Positions 32,779 through 39,856 of a stretch of 39,856 bases of DNA are shown here, piece after piece (positions within the stretch are counted from its first letter, which is position 1; each line of letters opens with the position of its first letter). The notes under the pieces were generated by a model, which made no database searches, had not been told where the DNA came from, and saw nothing but the letters and a program-made list of their open reading frames with translations. Source of the DNA: Cystobacter ferrugineus (lineage in GTDB: Bacteria; Myxococcota; Myxococcia; Myxococcales; Myxococcaceae); the NCBI RefSeq assembly GCF_001887355.1, contig NZ_MPIN01000034.1:1-39856 (forward strand). Direction: 5' to 3'. The translations under genes were made by a program, and so were the position numbers.

Positions 32779-33696
32779 GTGTTCACTTCACCTCTGATGT
32801 TGTCGCTCTTCATGGGCGCATCCGCTCCCTTCCAGATGTGTCCTCCTCCGGAGGATGTGGAGGGTCGATGCATCGAGTTGACCGCGGGGGCGTTGGCGGA
32901 GATGCACGAGGTCCAGTTGAGTCCGGGATTGATGACGACGTTTGTCTTCGACTCGGACGTGCGCCCGGACGGAATGACGCTGGAGGATTCCGGTCGATTC
33001 GAGGTAGCGGAGCTTGGAAAACACACGTTGGCGCTCATGCCCACGGAAAATCCGAGGAGCGAGAAGCCTGGTGCGTTGACGGTGTGCTTCGCGGATGAGG
33101 CCGCACCCGCGTGTGTCTCCTTCCGGCTGCTCATGCATCCCGTAATGGCCGAACGGCAGGTCCGGGTTCTGCGCCATCCTCGTTCGGCGAGTTCGCTGGA
33201 AGCGGAATTGAGGGAAGCTCACGAGGAGAATGACCGGCTCCGCGCGGAACTCGCGAGGTTGAACGCCGGACATGACACGCCGCTCGGACTCGCGGGAATG
33301 TTGGTGTCTGGAGTGGTGGACGAGCGTGGAATGTCTTGTGTGCCCGGTGATCCCGTCCAACCGCTGGGCACGGTGCTGATCACGGCGGAGTTCTCCACCT
33401 GCCGAACTTCCACGAGGGCAATCGTACGGGTTCGGGTGCGGAACAACAGTGAGATGCCCTGGACAGCTCACGGGGCGAAGCTGGTGGGCCCGAAGGGTGA
33501 ATCCTGGCGAGGTTCGGTGTGGCCCGAGGAACCCATTCTGCCGAGAACATTGGCTGATCTCTTCATCGAGGCGCGGGTCGAGGACGTGCGGACGGAGGGG
33601 CCGTTCGTCTTGAAGTTGTGGGAGGCGAACGGGTCACGCACCGTGCGGCTGGGCCGTGTGGTCTTCCCCGTGCTGGGCGCGGGGACTGCCTTTTGA
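32779..33696 (+). CDS. DUF2381 (TIGR02268, Myxococcus paralogous family) protein
   Basis: This 305-residue exported protein starts at GTG 32779, giving a signal peptide MFTSPLMLSLFMGASA. The body has the pattern of the Myxococcus DUF2381 family: early strands (GLMTTFVFDSDVRPDGMTLE), FRLLMHPVMAERQVRVLR, a short coiled coil (SLEAELREAHEENDRLRAEL) and a second beta domain (RVRVRNNSEMPWTAHGAKLV). The function of the family is unknown. Its members are often encoded next to Ser/Thr kinases, as here, 66 bp behind the kinase. This suggests an extracytoplasmic partner or sensor for the kinase, which is an inference from context. Confidence 0.78.
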   Translation: MFTSPLMLSLFMGASAPFQMCPPPEDVEGRCIELTAGALAEMHEVQLSPGLMTTFVFDSDVRPDGMTLEDSGRFEVAELGKHTLALMPTENPRSEKPGALTVCFADEAAPACVSFRLLMHPVMAERQVRVLRHPRSASSLEAELREAHEENDRLRAELARLNAGHDTPLGLAGMLVSGVVDERGMSCVPGDPVQPLGTVLITAEFSTCRTSTRAIVRVRVRNNSEMPWTAHGAKLVGPKGESWRGSVWPEEPILPRTLADLFIEARVEDVRTEGPFVLKLWEANGSRTVRLGRVVFPVLGAGTAF

Positions 33697-33722
33697 TGGA
33701 CTGCTCGGGTGGCGCATCGATG

Positions 33723-34619
33723 TCAATCACTACTCGCGGTCCGGTGGTTGGACTCGCATAGCCACAGTTCATCGGTGCGGTGCTTGCAGATGAATCCGGG
33801 TCCGCAGGCGGCGGAATCCCCGGGCGTGCACTTCTTGCGACACCGGTACAGGTCACACACCGAGTCCTCGGGACAGAACGGACCTTCGGCCTGGGTGTCA
33901 CAGGGTTGTCGGCATCCCATCCACACCTCGTCCGGAGACAGGGGGTAGTCGCCGACGGTGCAGACTTGTTCCCGCTCGCAAGGGGTCTGCTGACAGTTCT
34001 CCCCGTGTACCGTGGCGCAGACGGAAATGCGCGGGCCCACCGAAACGCACTGCTGTCCCTCGGGGCAGGTGCGCCCCTCGCACGTGGGCTGACACACAGC
34101 ACCGGTGGGCAGGTCCTGACAAAAGAAGCCCTCCGGACAACTGGTGGGGTCGTCCGGCTGGCATGGGCGGCCGCACCGGTAATGGCAGCGCAGCCCTTGT
34201 TCACAGCCGTACTGCCGCTCGCGAGTGAAGCCCGCGCATACTTCTCCTTCCTTGCGATCTCCCACGAGGGAGCAGGCGTTGATGAGGTCCTTGCCGCTGT
34301 CGGATGTATAGGTCTGGCAGGTGAACCCCTCTGGACACTGCGAGTCCGTCATGCATCTGCTATCCACACAGTAGCTGTGATGGAGCACCATGCTGAAGAA
34401 GCAGCGCAGCCGCGGATCACAGTCCGCGTCTGTTTCGCAATCCCGGCCATAGGTGAGTGCGCTCTGCCGCTCGACCGGAGTCAGCATGGGAATGACATCC
34501 CGCTGCTGGGCGTGTGTTGGTTTCCATCCAGGGACAAGTGCGGCGGAGGCGAGCAGCCATAGCATGGGGAAGGGGAGGAGAACGCCGACGAGGACCGTGC
34601 CCAAGATGCGCCAGTTCAT
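33723..34619 (-). CDS. Cysteine-rich exported or membrane-anchored protein
   Basis: This 298-residue protein has an N-terminal hydrophobic segment (ILGTVLVGVLLPFPMLWLLA) acting as signal peptide or anchor. About thirty cysteines are arranged in repeats such as CETDADCDPRLRC, CMTDSQCPEGFTC, CQPDDPTSCPEGFFC and CTPGDSAACGPGFIC. Each resembles the C-x5-C-x5-C disulphide modules common in myxobacterial secreted proteins. No enzyme motif. Probably an extracellular binding or structural protein. The ATG at 34619 follows the small lipoprotein gene by 18 bp in the same direction, so they form a two-gene unit. It is convergent with the DUF2381 gene, 26 bp away. Confidence 0.72.
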   Translation of the reverse strand: MNWRILGTVLVGVLLPFPMLWLLASAALVPGWKPTHAQQRDVIPMLTPVERQSALTYGRDCETDADCDPRLRCFFSMVLHHSYCVDSRCMTDSQCPEGFTCQTYTSDSGKDLINACSLVGDRKEGEVCAGFTRERQYGCEQGLRCHYRCGRPCQPDDPTSCPEGFFCQDLPTGAVCQPTCEGRTCPEGQQCVSVGPRISVCATVHGENCQQTPCEREQVCTVGDYPLSPDEVWMGCRQPCDTQAEGPFCPEDSVCDLYRCRKKCTPGDSAACGPGFICKHRTDELWLCESNHRTASSD

Positions 34620-34637
34620 GGATTGTGTCGCCTCGGC

Positions 34638-34880
34638 TCAATCGCTGGGCTGACATTCCTGTGGGCAGCTGGCCGAAGTCGTGAGTCCATTCTTGTTGGA
34701 GCAAAGTCGCAGCCACTTTTCCCTGGGCATCTCGCAAGGGAACACCAGCCCCCTGCTCCTTCGCTCCGCTTCCATGTCCTTGCGCAAGGCCATGTCCATG
34801 GTACCGCCCTTGACCCAGGCATGTGGGCACCCTGTTCCCCAGGTGACAATGAGTACCAGCGTCAGCACTCGGTGAATCAT
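34638..34880 (-). CDS. Small lipoprotein of unknown function
   Basis: This 80-residue protein begins MIHRVLTLVLIVTWGTGC, a short lipoprotein signal with the acylated Cys at 18. Mature sequence includes a charged helix (ALRKDMEAERRSRG) and four further cysteines in the last forty residues (FPCEMPREKWLRLC and ASCPQEC). Not recognised as a family. ATG 34880 is preceded by GGGGGGACGAG and starts the signal; the longer open frame to 34949 adds a non-signal tail and is rejected. It lies upstream of the Cys-rich gene with an 18-bp gap, and both may be part of one surface complex. Confidence 0.6.
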   Translation of the reverse strand: MIHRVLTLVLIVTWGTGCPHAWVKGGTMDMALRKDMEAERRSRGLVFPCEMPREKWLRLCSNKNGLTTSASCPQECQPSD

Positions 34881-34945
34881 GGACTCGTCCCCCCCAACGT
34901 GATGCCGCATTGTATCACCGTCCGAGCAGGGACGGGCAGCCCGGC

Positions 34946-36142
34946 TCACCGGAGCATGGGGAGCACGGACTTCCTCCGCGCCCGGGACAGGTGCTCCTCG
35001 CCGCTGTGCGCGAAGTAGCGCGCCAGTTGCGCCCAGCCCTCGGCTCCATGCTCCATCCCATACGCGAACTCCGCCGGCAGCAGCGCCTTCACCGTGACGA
35101 GCTTCACTTCTCCTTCCGGCAGCGCGAAGTGTCCGGGCAGCGTCCCCGACTCCACGCCCAACAGCACGCCCACCCGGCCCTCCTGGGTGACGAGCAACGT
35201 GGGCATCCGCTTGCCCGACACATCCAGGCAGAAGGGGCCCGCCCTCACCGCCTCGCGCACGGGCTCGCTCCGCGCCAGCTCATCACCCACCCGCTGCAGG
35301 AGCTGCATGGGCCAGTTCCTGTACACCTCCTTCATCTCCGAGTCCGTCTCCAGCAGGAGCTCCAGGCCGAATCCCACCGAGGGCGCCTCGCGCTCGGGAA
35401 AGGGATCCGACAGTCCGTCCGTCACCAGCAGGGTGTTGCCCCCAGCGCGGCGCAGGACACGCCACGCCTGACGGCGGCCCGGCCAGGCCCCGTGGTTCAC
35501 CAGCGGAACGCGGGCCCGTTCATCCACCTCGCCCAGCGTGCGCCAGAAGGCCAGTCGCGCCGTCTCGGCCCGCTCGCGCCGCTCCCGCGCCTGACTCCGG
35601 GCCTCCGCCGCGGCGCTCACTCCAGCGCCCGAGCCCGAGGGAAGCTCCCAGAAGCGCAGGCCCGTGCCGCCCACCGCCTCCAGCGCCTGCTTCAGCTCCT
35701 CGGTGACGAGCAGCGTCTGCCACCCCCGGGCGCGGAACACCTGCGCGTCCCCCACCCGCGTGACATCCAGCCGCGGCGGACCCGCGCGGTGGTGCGTCTG
35801 CTCCTGCTCCACCCGCCGCGTGCACACCAGCAGGAAGAAGGGCTCGGCATGCGCCTCCACCTGCACGGGCAGCAGTTGCGTGTCCAGGGACGCCCGCTCG
35901 GCGAAGACGGCGGCCAGCCGCGCGCTGACCACCGGGATGCCCGCGCCCGCCTCGGTGAAGTCCAGCGCCACGCCGTCATACGCCCGGAGCGGCAGGCGCA
36001 GCGGCCCCTCGCACGTGACCGGCTCGCCCGCCGTGAACAGCGACTCCCCCAGCCGCTGGCCCCGTGCGTCCAGGGGCGCGTCCAGGTCCCAGCGCTCGGG
36101 GACGTGGAGGTCGTCAGTGAGTTCGAAGTACCGCTTCGACAT
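34946..36142 (-). CDS. Double immunity protein: Imm11-like domain fused to a SUFU-like domain
   Basis: In this 398-residue soluble protein, residues 1-170 (MSKRYFELTDDLHVPERWDL to GGTGLRFWELPSG) follow the Imm11/DUF1629 pattern. After a coiled linker (AAEARSQARERRERAETARL), residues about 215-398 resemble the suppressor-of-fused (SUFU) fold, with NTLLVTDGLSDPFPE, VGFGLELLLETD and MPTLLVTQEGRVGVLLGVES. Both folds are widespread immunity modules of polymorphic-toxin systems. No toxin gene lies beside it, so it looks like an orphan or multi-toxin protection gene. ATG 36142 is the first start and gives the family N-terminus. Confidence 0.7.
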   Translation of the reverse strand: MSKRYFELTDDLHVPERWDLDAPLDARGQRLGESLFTAGEPVTCEGPLRLPLRAYDGVALDFTEAGAGIPVVSARLAAVFAERASLDTQLLPVQVEAHAEPFFLLVCTRRVEQEQTHHRAGPPRLDVTRVGDAQVFRARGWQTLLVTEELKQALEAVGGTGLRFWELPSGSGAGVSAAAEARSQARERRERAETARLAFWRTLGEVDERARVPLVNHGAWPGRRQAWRVLRRAGGNTLLVTDGLSDPFPEREAPSVGFGLELLLETDSEMKEVYRNWPMQLLQRVGDELARSEPVREAVRAGPFCLDVSGKRMPTLLVTQEGRVGVLLGVESGTLPGHFALPEGEVKLVTVKALLPAEFAYGMEHGAEGWAQLARYFAHSGEEHLSRARRKSVLPMLR

Positions 36143-36233
36143 GAGTGGCGCCCTGACAGTCCATCCAGTGGACTTTGGAAGTCATGGCGCGGATACCTAC
36201 CAGAGAAGTCCAGCCCACCGCGAGCACGAAGCG

Positions 36234-36271
36234 CCGCGGGGCGCGGCCCTTCCTGGCGCCGCGCCCCGCGG
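36234..36271 (-). terminator. Strong hairpin downstream of the isoamylase gene
   Basis: CCGCGGGGCGCGGC (36234-36247) and GCCGCGCCCCGCGG (36258-36271) are perfectly complementary over 14 bp, with a 10-nt loop. It begins 19 bp after the isoamylase stop. No T-tract follows, but such L-shaped hairpins commonly end transcripts in GC-rich bacteria. Confidence 0.55.
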
Positions 36272-36290
36272 ATGACACGGTCGCTCCGCT

Positions 36291-38648
36291 CTACTTCGCG
36301 ATCAGCAGCACGAGGCCCCGGGCGCACACGCCGTAGTTGGTGTTCTCCCCGCCGATGAGCGTCTCACTTCCGGGACTCGCTACCTGGCCCGAGCCCTCGG
36401 CCCAGTTGCACGTGTCCGTCACCCGGTACCAGCTCTTGCCGTTGAAGGGCCAGGGCAGCTTGAAGTTCACCGCTTCGCTCCAGCCGTTGTACGCGACGTA
36501 GATGGCCGCGGCCGGGTCACCGAACTCGGTGCCGTCGATGCGCCAGGCGAGGGCGTGGTTGCTGGCATTGGTCATGTAGGCCGAGTCCGCCATGGTGCCG
36601 TCCGGGCGGAACCAGCGCAGCTGCTCCATCACGTTGCCGTTGGTGTCCGAGCCGCTGAAGAAGTTGGCCGGGCGCAGCGCCGGGTGCGCCTTGCGGAAGG
36701 CGATGAGCCGCTGGGCGAACGTCTTGAAGTTCGTCTGCTCCGTCGTCAGCGAGTAGTTGAGCCAGTTGGCGCTGGAGTCCAGGTTGTACGCGTTGTTGTT
36801 GCAGGCTTGGCTGCGCAGGAACTCGTCGCCGCCGTTGAACATGGGCGTGCCGGCGCTGAGCATCAGCAGGGCCAGGCCATTGCGCGCGGCCCGGCGCTGA
36901 TCCGCGCCCGCGCCGCCCTGATCCCACGAGATGTTGTGGTCCTCGCCGCCGTCGGACGGGCCGTAGGGCCAGGACTGGGTGTTGTTCTTGCTGTTGCAGC
37001 TATACAGGTCCTTGAGGGTGAAGCCGTCGTGGGCCACCAGGAAGTTGATGGAGTGGGCGGGCTTGCGGCCGTCATCCCCATACAGGTCCGACGAGCCCGC
37101 CAGTCGCGTGGCCAGGTCGCCCGGCGTCACCGTGGCCGAGCCGAGCTGGTTCTGGTCCTTGCGGAAGGTGTCGCGGTAGTACCCGTTCCACTCGGCCCAG
37201 CCGCTCGGGAAGTTGCCCACCTGGTAGCTGTTGCCGCCAATGGCCCACGGCTCGGCGATGAGGTCCGCGCCCGTGCCGCCGCCCGGCGCGCGCGGCGACA
37301 GGTTGTTCCACACGCGGTTGAGCGCCGTGTTGGCGTCCATCTTGTCGTAGTTGAAGCAGCCGTGCTCGCACGTGTTGCCCAGCACCGACGCCAGGTCGAA
37401 GCGGAACCCGTCCACGCCCAGCTCGTCCTTCCAGTACTTGAGCGAGTGGATGATGACATCCTGCGCCACGGGGTTGCGCGTGTTGAAGTTGCCGCCCACG
37501 CCCGTGTTGTCCCAGCTGTTCTGCTTGTCGTTGGTGAGGCTGTAGTAGGTGGGGTTGTCCAGGCCGCGGTAGGAGAGGACGTTGTAGGTGCTCGTGTCCG
37601 AGCTGCTCCACGACCCGCCCTCGCCCGTGTGGTTGTAGACCACGTCGATGAAGACCTTGATGCCCTGGTCGTGGAAGGCCTTCACCATCGCCTTGAACTC
37701 GCGCGTGGGGCCACCGGGAGTGCGGTCCGAGGAGTAGCGGCGGTCCGGCGCGAAGTAGTTGAGGGTCATGTACCCCCAGTAGTTGTCGTCCTGCGTCGAG
37801 TTGGCGACCACGTCGTTGTCGTCGTTGTCCGTCTCCTGCACGGGGAGGAACTCGACGGCGGTGACGCCCAGCGCCGCGAGTGACGCGGCCTTCAGGCCCG
37901 CGCCCTTGTAGGTGCCCTGGTAGGCGGCGGCGATGCTCGAATCCCCCTTGGTGAGGCCGCGCACGTGCACCTCGTAGACGATGTCGTCCTTGAGGGCGCG
38001 CGTGGGCTTGGTGCCATAGCTCGTGGTGTCCGGCGCCAGCACGATGCCCTTGGGCGCCTTGGTGCCGCTGTCCTTGTTGCGGTGGGTCGGGCCGGAGGCG
38101 AAGACGGTGCCGTCGGTGTGGCTCGGGTTGGTGGGGTCGTGGCTGATCTCCAGCGCGTACGGGTCCACCAGGAGCTTGTTGGGGTTGAAGCGGTTGCCCT
38201 GCGCGTCCACGTCCGAGACGAAGCCGGCGGAGCTGCCCTTGGTCCAGGAGGCGCTGTAGGGCCAGTTGGGGCCCCAGGCGCGATAGCCGTAGTACATGGT
38301 GCCGGCGACGCCGGCGGTGCGCAGCGTGGAGACGGGCACCGTCGTGCTCCACACGTTGTTGGCGTTCTTGGTGAGCGTGTAGCGGGCCTTCTCCTGCTCG
38401 TTCAGGGCCGCGTTGTAGACGAAGACCTCGATGCGGGTGGCACGCGAGGAGTAGACGCTGAAGGTGATGTTGCTCTTCGTCGCGTCGTACTGGGCGCCGA
38501 GCGTCCAGGACAGCGCCGCCTGACTCACCTGGGTGTTGGAGGCGTCGGTCGTGCCGGGCTCGGGGAGCGGCGGGGTGCCGCAGGACAGGACGGTGCCCGC
38601 GGCGACGAGGGCCCGCCAGGGGAGGCGGTTCGGAGAAGGAAGCTTCAT
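36291..38648 (-). CDS. Exported isoamylase (glycogen/starch debranching, GH13)
   Basis: This 785-residue debranching enzyme would hydrolyse alpha-1,6 branches of glycogen or amylopectin. The signal segment ends VAAGTVLSCGTPP, a possible lipoprotein Cys at 23. An N-terminal beta domain (ITFSVYSSRATRIEVFVYNA) precedes the GH13 barrel. Conserved regions are visible: DVVYNHTGEG, GFRFDLASVLG with the nucleophile Asp, LIAEPWAIGG with the acid Glu, and FLVAHDGFTL. A C-terminal beta domain ends GVCARGLVLLIAK. Length and motifs resemble the secreted Pseudomonas isoamylase more than intracellular GlgX. It is a single gene with its own terminator-like hairpin. ATG 38648 begins the signal. Confidence 0.88.
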   Translation of the reverse strand: MKLPSPNRLPWRALVAAGTVLSCGTPPLPEPGTTDASNTQVSQAALSWTLGAQYDATKSNITFSVYSSRATRIEVFVYNAALNEQEKARYTLTKNANNVWSTTVPVSTLRTAGVAGTMYYGYRAWGPNWPYSASWTKGSSAGFVSDVDAQGNRFNPNKLLVDPYALEISHDPTNPSHTDGTVFASGPTHRNKDSGTKAPKGIVLAPDTTSYGTKPTRALKDDIVYEVHVRGLTKGDSSIAAAYQGTYKGAGLKAASLAALGVTAVEFLPVQETDNDDNDVVANSTQDDNYWGYMTLNYFAPDRRYSSDRTPGGPTREFKAMVKAFHDQGIKVFIDVVYNHTGEGGSWSSSDTSTYNVLSYRGLDNPTYYSLTNDKQNSWDNTGVGGNFNTRNPVAQDVIIHSLKYWKDELGVDGFRFDLASVLGNTCEHGCFNYDKMDANTALNRVWNNLSPRAPGGGTGADLIAEPWAIGGNSYQVGNFPSGWAEWNGYYRDTFRKDQNQLGSATVTPGDLATRLAGSSDLYGDDGRKPAHSINFLVAHDGFTLKDLYSCNSKNNTQSWPYGPSDGGEDHNISWDQGGAGADQRRAARNGLALLMLSAGTPMFNGGDEFLRSQACNNNAYNLDSSANWLNYSLTTEQTNFKTFAQRLIAFRKAHPALRPANFFSGSDTNGNVMEQLRWFRPDGTMADSAYMTNASNHALAWRIDGTEFGDPAAAIYVAYNGWSEAVNFKLPWPFNGKSWYRVTDTCNWAEGSGQVASPGSETLIGGENTNYGVCARGLVLLIAK

Positions 38649-38885
38649 GGTGGAACTCCCGGCGCGGCGGAGGGGTAGGCAGGCTGCGGGCCCGCGCCTG
38701 CCCGCATCTCATTCTCCTGCACACCCCTGACTCGGGAGTCAATCCAGGGGGACCGTGAGCCGGGCGAGGTGATGGCCAGCGCGCACTCGGGACGCGCCGC
38801 GTCGTCACCCGGGGTTGCTGGTGGTTTGGGGGCCACTCCGCACGGCCCTCCTCGGAGGGGGAACCGCCCGGATGTCGCAGACGAC

Positions 38886-39182
38886 CTACTCCTTCCGGCC
38901 GAAGACAACCCTCCCTGGAAGATGGAGTTCCTCGATGGGCCGAGCGTCTACGATGACCTTCACGTCAAGCTCGATGCCGTGGGTTTGGAGCGCCTCGAAC
39001 TCAAAGGCGATGTCGTCCAGTTCCTCTCGGTCATCCGGGTCATCTCGTTCAAGAACGAAGCGAAGACAAACAGTCCTGGGAGAGAGCAATTCCAGAGTGA
39101 CCCTGCGGAAGTTGGGCGTAATGGCGCCAATCATCGCCTGCACGAGGTTGAGTACCTGCAAGTTCTCGTCGGTCATGCTCAT
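38886..39182 (-). CDS. Small acidic protein of unknown function
   Basis: This 98-residue protein starts MSMTDENLQVLNLVQAMIGA. A ribosome site AAGGGG lies 5 nt before ATG 39182 and 11 nt before ATG 39176. It is acidic, with a run DDPDDREELDDIAFEFEALQ and a closing segment VIVDARPIEELHLPGRVVFG. No signal peptide or membrane segment. The size and acidity are reminiscent of immunity proteins, but I do not recognise the family. The frame stays open upstream to 39614, so a longer N-terminus, for instance from ATG 39290, cannot be excluded. It lies between an exported isoamylase and a damaged region next to an IS. Confidence 0.5.
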   Translation of the reverse strand: MSMTDENLQVLNLVQAMIGAITPNFRRVTLELLSPRTVCLRFVLERDDPDDREELDDIAFEFEALQTHGIELDVKVIVDARPIEELHLPGRVVFGRKE

Positions 39183-39423
39183 GTTTCCCCTTGAGGAACT
39201 CCGGCCGGGGAGGTCAGCGGTCGGTCGCAGTCGCCCCCGGATGTCGTGGAGGTACTCGGTGGAGCCGTGCGCCGCGTCGGACATGGCCGCCAATTGCCCC
39301 TCGGGCCGCCAGTGCCAGGTTCGTCGGGCCACCGTGCCGCCACCCACCAGCGTGCGCCTCTCGGTGGGTCGACCGGCCTCGATGACGGAGTACCTGTATC
39401 CGCCAGGCGAACTGCCCCAGTTC

Positions 39424-39640
39424 CTATTGCGGCTTACCAGAGCAACCGTCGACGGAAAGTTCGACTCCTGGGATCTGCCCCAACAAATGAGCGACAAAGC
39501 TGGAGATGTCCACGCTGGCACTTGTTTGTTCCGTCTCGGGCACCAATTGCCATGGGAACTCTGGCGCATCAACCTGAAGTGTATAGCGTCCATCTGATCC
39601 ACCCAGTTCCACACTCATAACGGAAGTCAGTTGAATGTTC
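39424..39640 (-). pseudogene. Truncated ORF remnant between the IS630 end and the small acidic gene
   Basis: The frame contains NIQLTSVMSVELGGSDGRY, then WQLVPETEQTSASVDISSFV and HLLGQIPGVELSVDG, and stops at 39424. An ATG at 39618 would give only 64 residues. The coding-like stretch runs back to the IS630 transposase stop, so it appears to be the 3' part of a gene cut by the IS. The family is not recognised. The following 240 bp, down to 39183, have an open minus-strand frame (GYRYSVIEAGRPTERRTLVG) but no clear gene. Confidence 0.35.
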
Positions 39641-39856
39641 CTATATCTTATACCCACAATGCCGGAACCAGCCGTCGATGTCCTCGCACGTGATGAGGTC
39701 CATGGCCCTGGCAATGGCGTCGTCGAGCGCCTGTAGAGTGCGCGCCTCCATGCTCTTGAGCAGTTCCTTGAGCTTGTTCCAGAGCAATTCAATGGGATTG
39801 AGGTCCGGCGAGTAAGGGGGAAGGAAGAGAACATGGGCACCGGCGGCACGGATACG
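39641..39856 (-). CDS. IS630-family transposase, C-terminal fragment
   Basis: The minus strand from the right edge encodes 71 residues and a TAG stop at 39643-39641. It includes VLFLPPYSPDLNPIELLWNK and a tail MDLITCEDIDGWFRHCGYKI. The PYSPDLNPIE block with its Glu is the third catalytic acid region of IS630/Tc1-mariner DDE transposases. The first two Asp residues and the other IS end lie beyond the window. The IS tip after the stop cannot be fixed without the other terminus. Confidence 0.82.
   Translation of the reverse strand, partial: RIRAAGAHVLFLPPYSPDLNPIELLWNKLKELLKSMEARTLQALDDAIARAMDLITCEDIDGWFRHCGYKI

Noticed and set aside
38846-38859. CCCTCC/GGAGGG hairpin after the small acidic gene
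   Set aside because: Loop of only 2-4 nt and no T-tract; common by chance in DNA this rich in GC.

Overview
The window is GC-rich DNA that looks like a myxobacterial chromosome, most likely Cystobacterineae (Archangium/Cystobacter/Myxococcus relatives). The evidence is a DUF2381 (TIGR02268, Myxococcus paralogous family) protein next to Ser/Thr kinases, many secreted lipoproteins and Cys-rich proteins, polymorphic-toxin immunity genes without toxins, and very GC-rich third codon positions. The genus is an inference, because no rRNA or marker gene is present.

Left edge (1-1.26 kb): an IS21-family element enters from the left. Its terminal repeats end at about 239, inside a tyrosine-recombinase gene that it has cut. 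Behind the recombinase start are a Rho-independent terminator and a tRNA T-arm-like palindrome, a candidate integration site. 1.27-9.1 kb: a complete Nit1C cluster, linked by published work on Pseudomonas to cyanide/nitrile nitrogen assimilation. A sigma54 activator (nitA) is divergent from nitB-nitH: MSMEG_0572-type protein, nitrilase, radical SAM, GNAT, AIR-synthase-like, MSMEG_0570-type and flavoprotein. The intergenic region holds a well-spaced -24/-12 promoter and palindromic candidate activator sites.

9.3-23 kb: mostly housekeeping and secreted proteins. These are an SMP-30/NHL-like lipoprotein, RarA, a ricin-type lectin, a small four-Cys secreted protein, a GFA enzyme, a wrecked WYL regulator, a kelch lipoprotein, a GH5 glycosidase, a cysteine-phytase-like phosphatase, a GlxA regulator divergent from an isonitrile-hydratase-like DJ-1 protein, and a 14-repeat RCC1 lipoprotein. 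Three copies of a short dispersed repeat lie directly after plus-strand genes. The third is interrupted by a group II intron-like RNA fragment.

23.3-29.6 kb: an intact unidentified gene sits behind a frameshifted nuclease-toxin remnant, which suggests an orphan immunity gene. Then come an atypical methyltransferase, an SDR, a DUF4032 kinase-like protein, and a MocA/XdhC molybdenum-cofactor pair.

29.7-36.1 kb: a probable pseudokinase overlaps an active membrane-anchored Ser/Thr kinase by 4 nt. A DUF2381 protein follows, then a convergent lipoprotein/Cys-rich pair and an Imm11-SUFU double immunity protein. 36.3-39.9 kb: an exported isoamylase, a small unidentified gene, a truncated ORF, and the 3' end of an IS630-family transposase running off the right edge.
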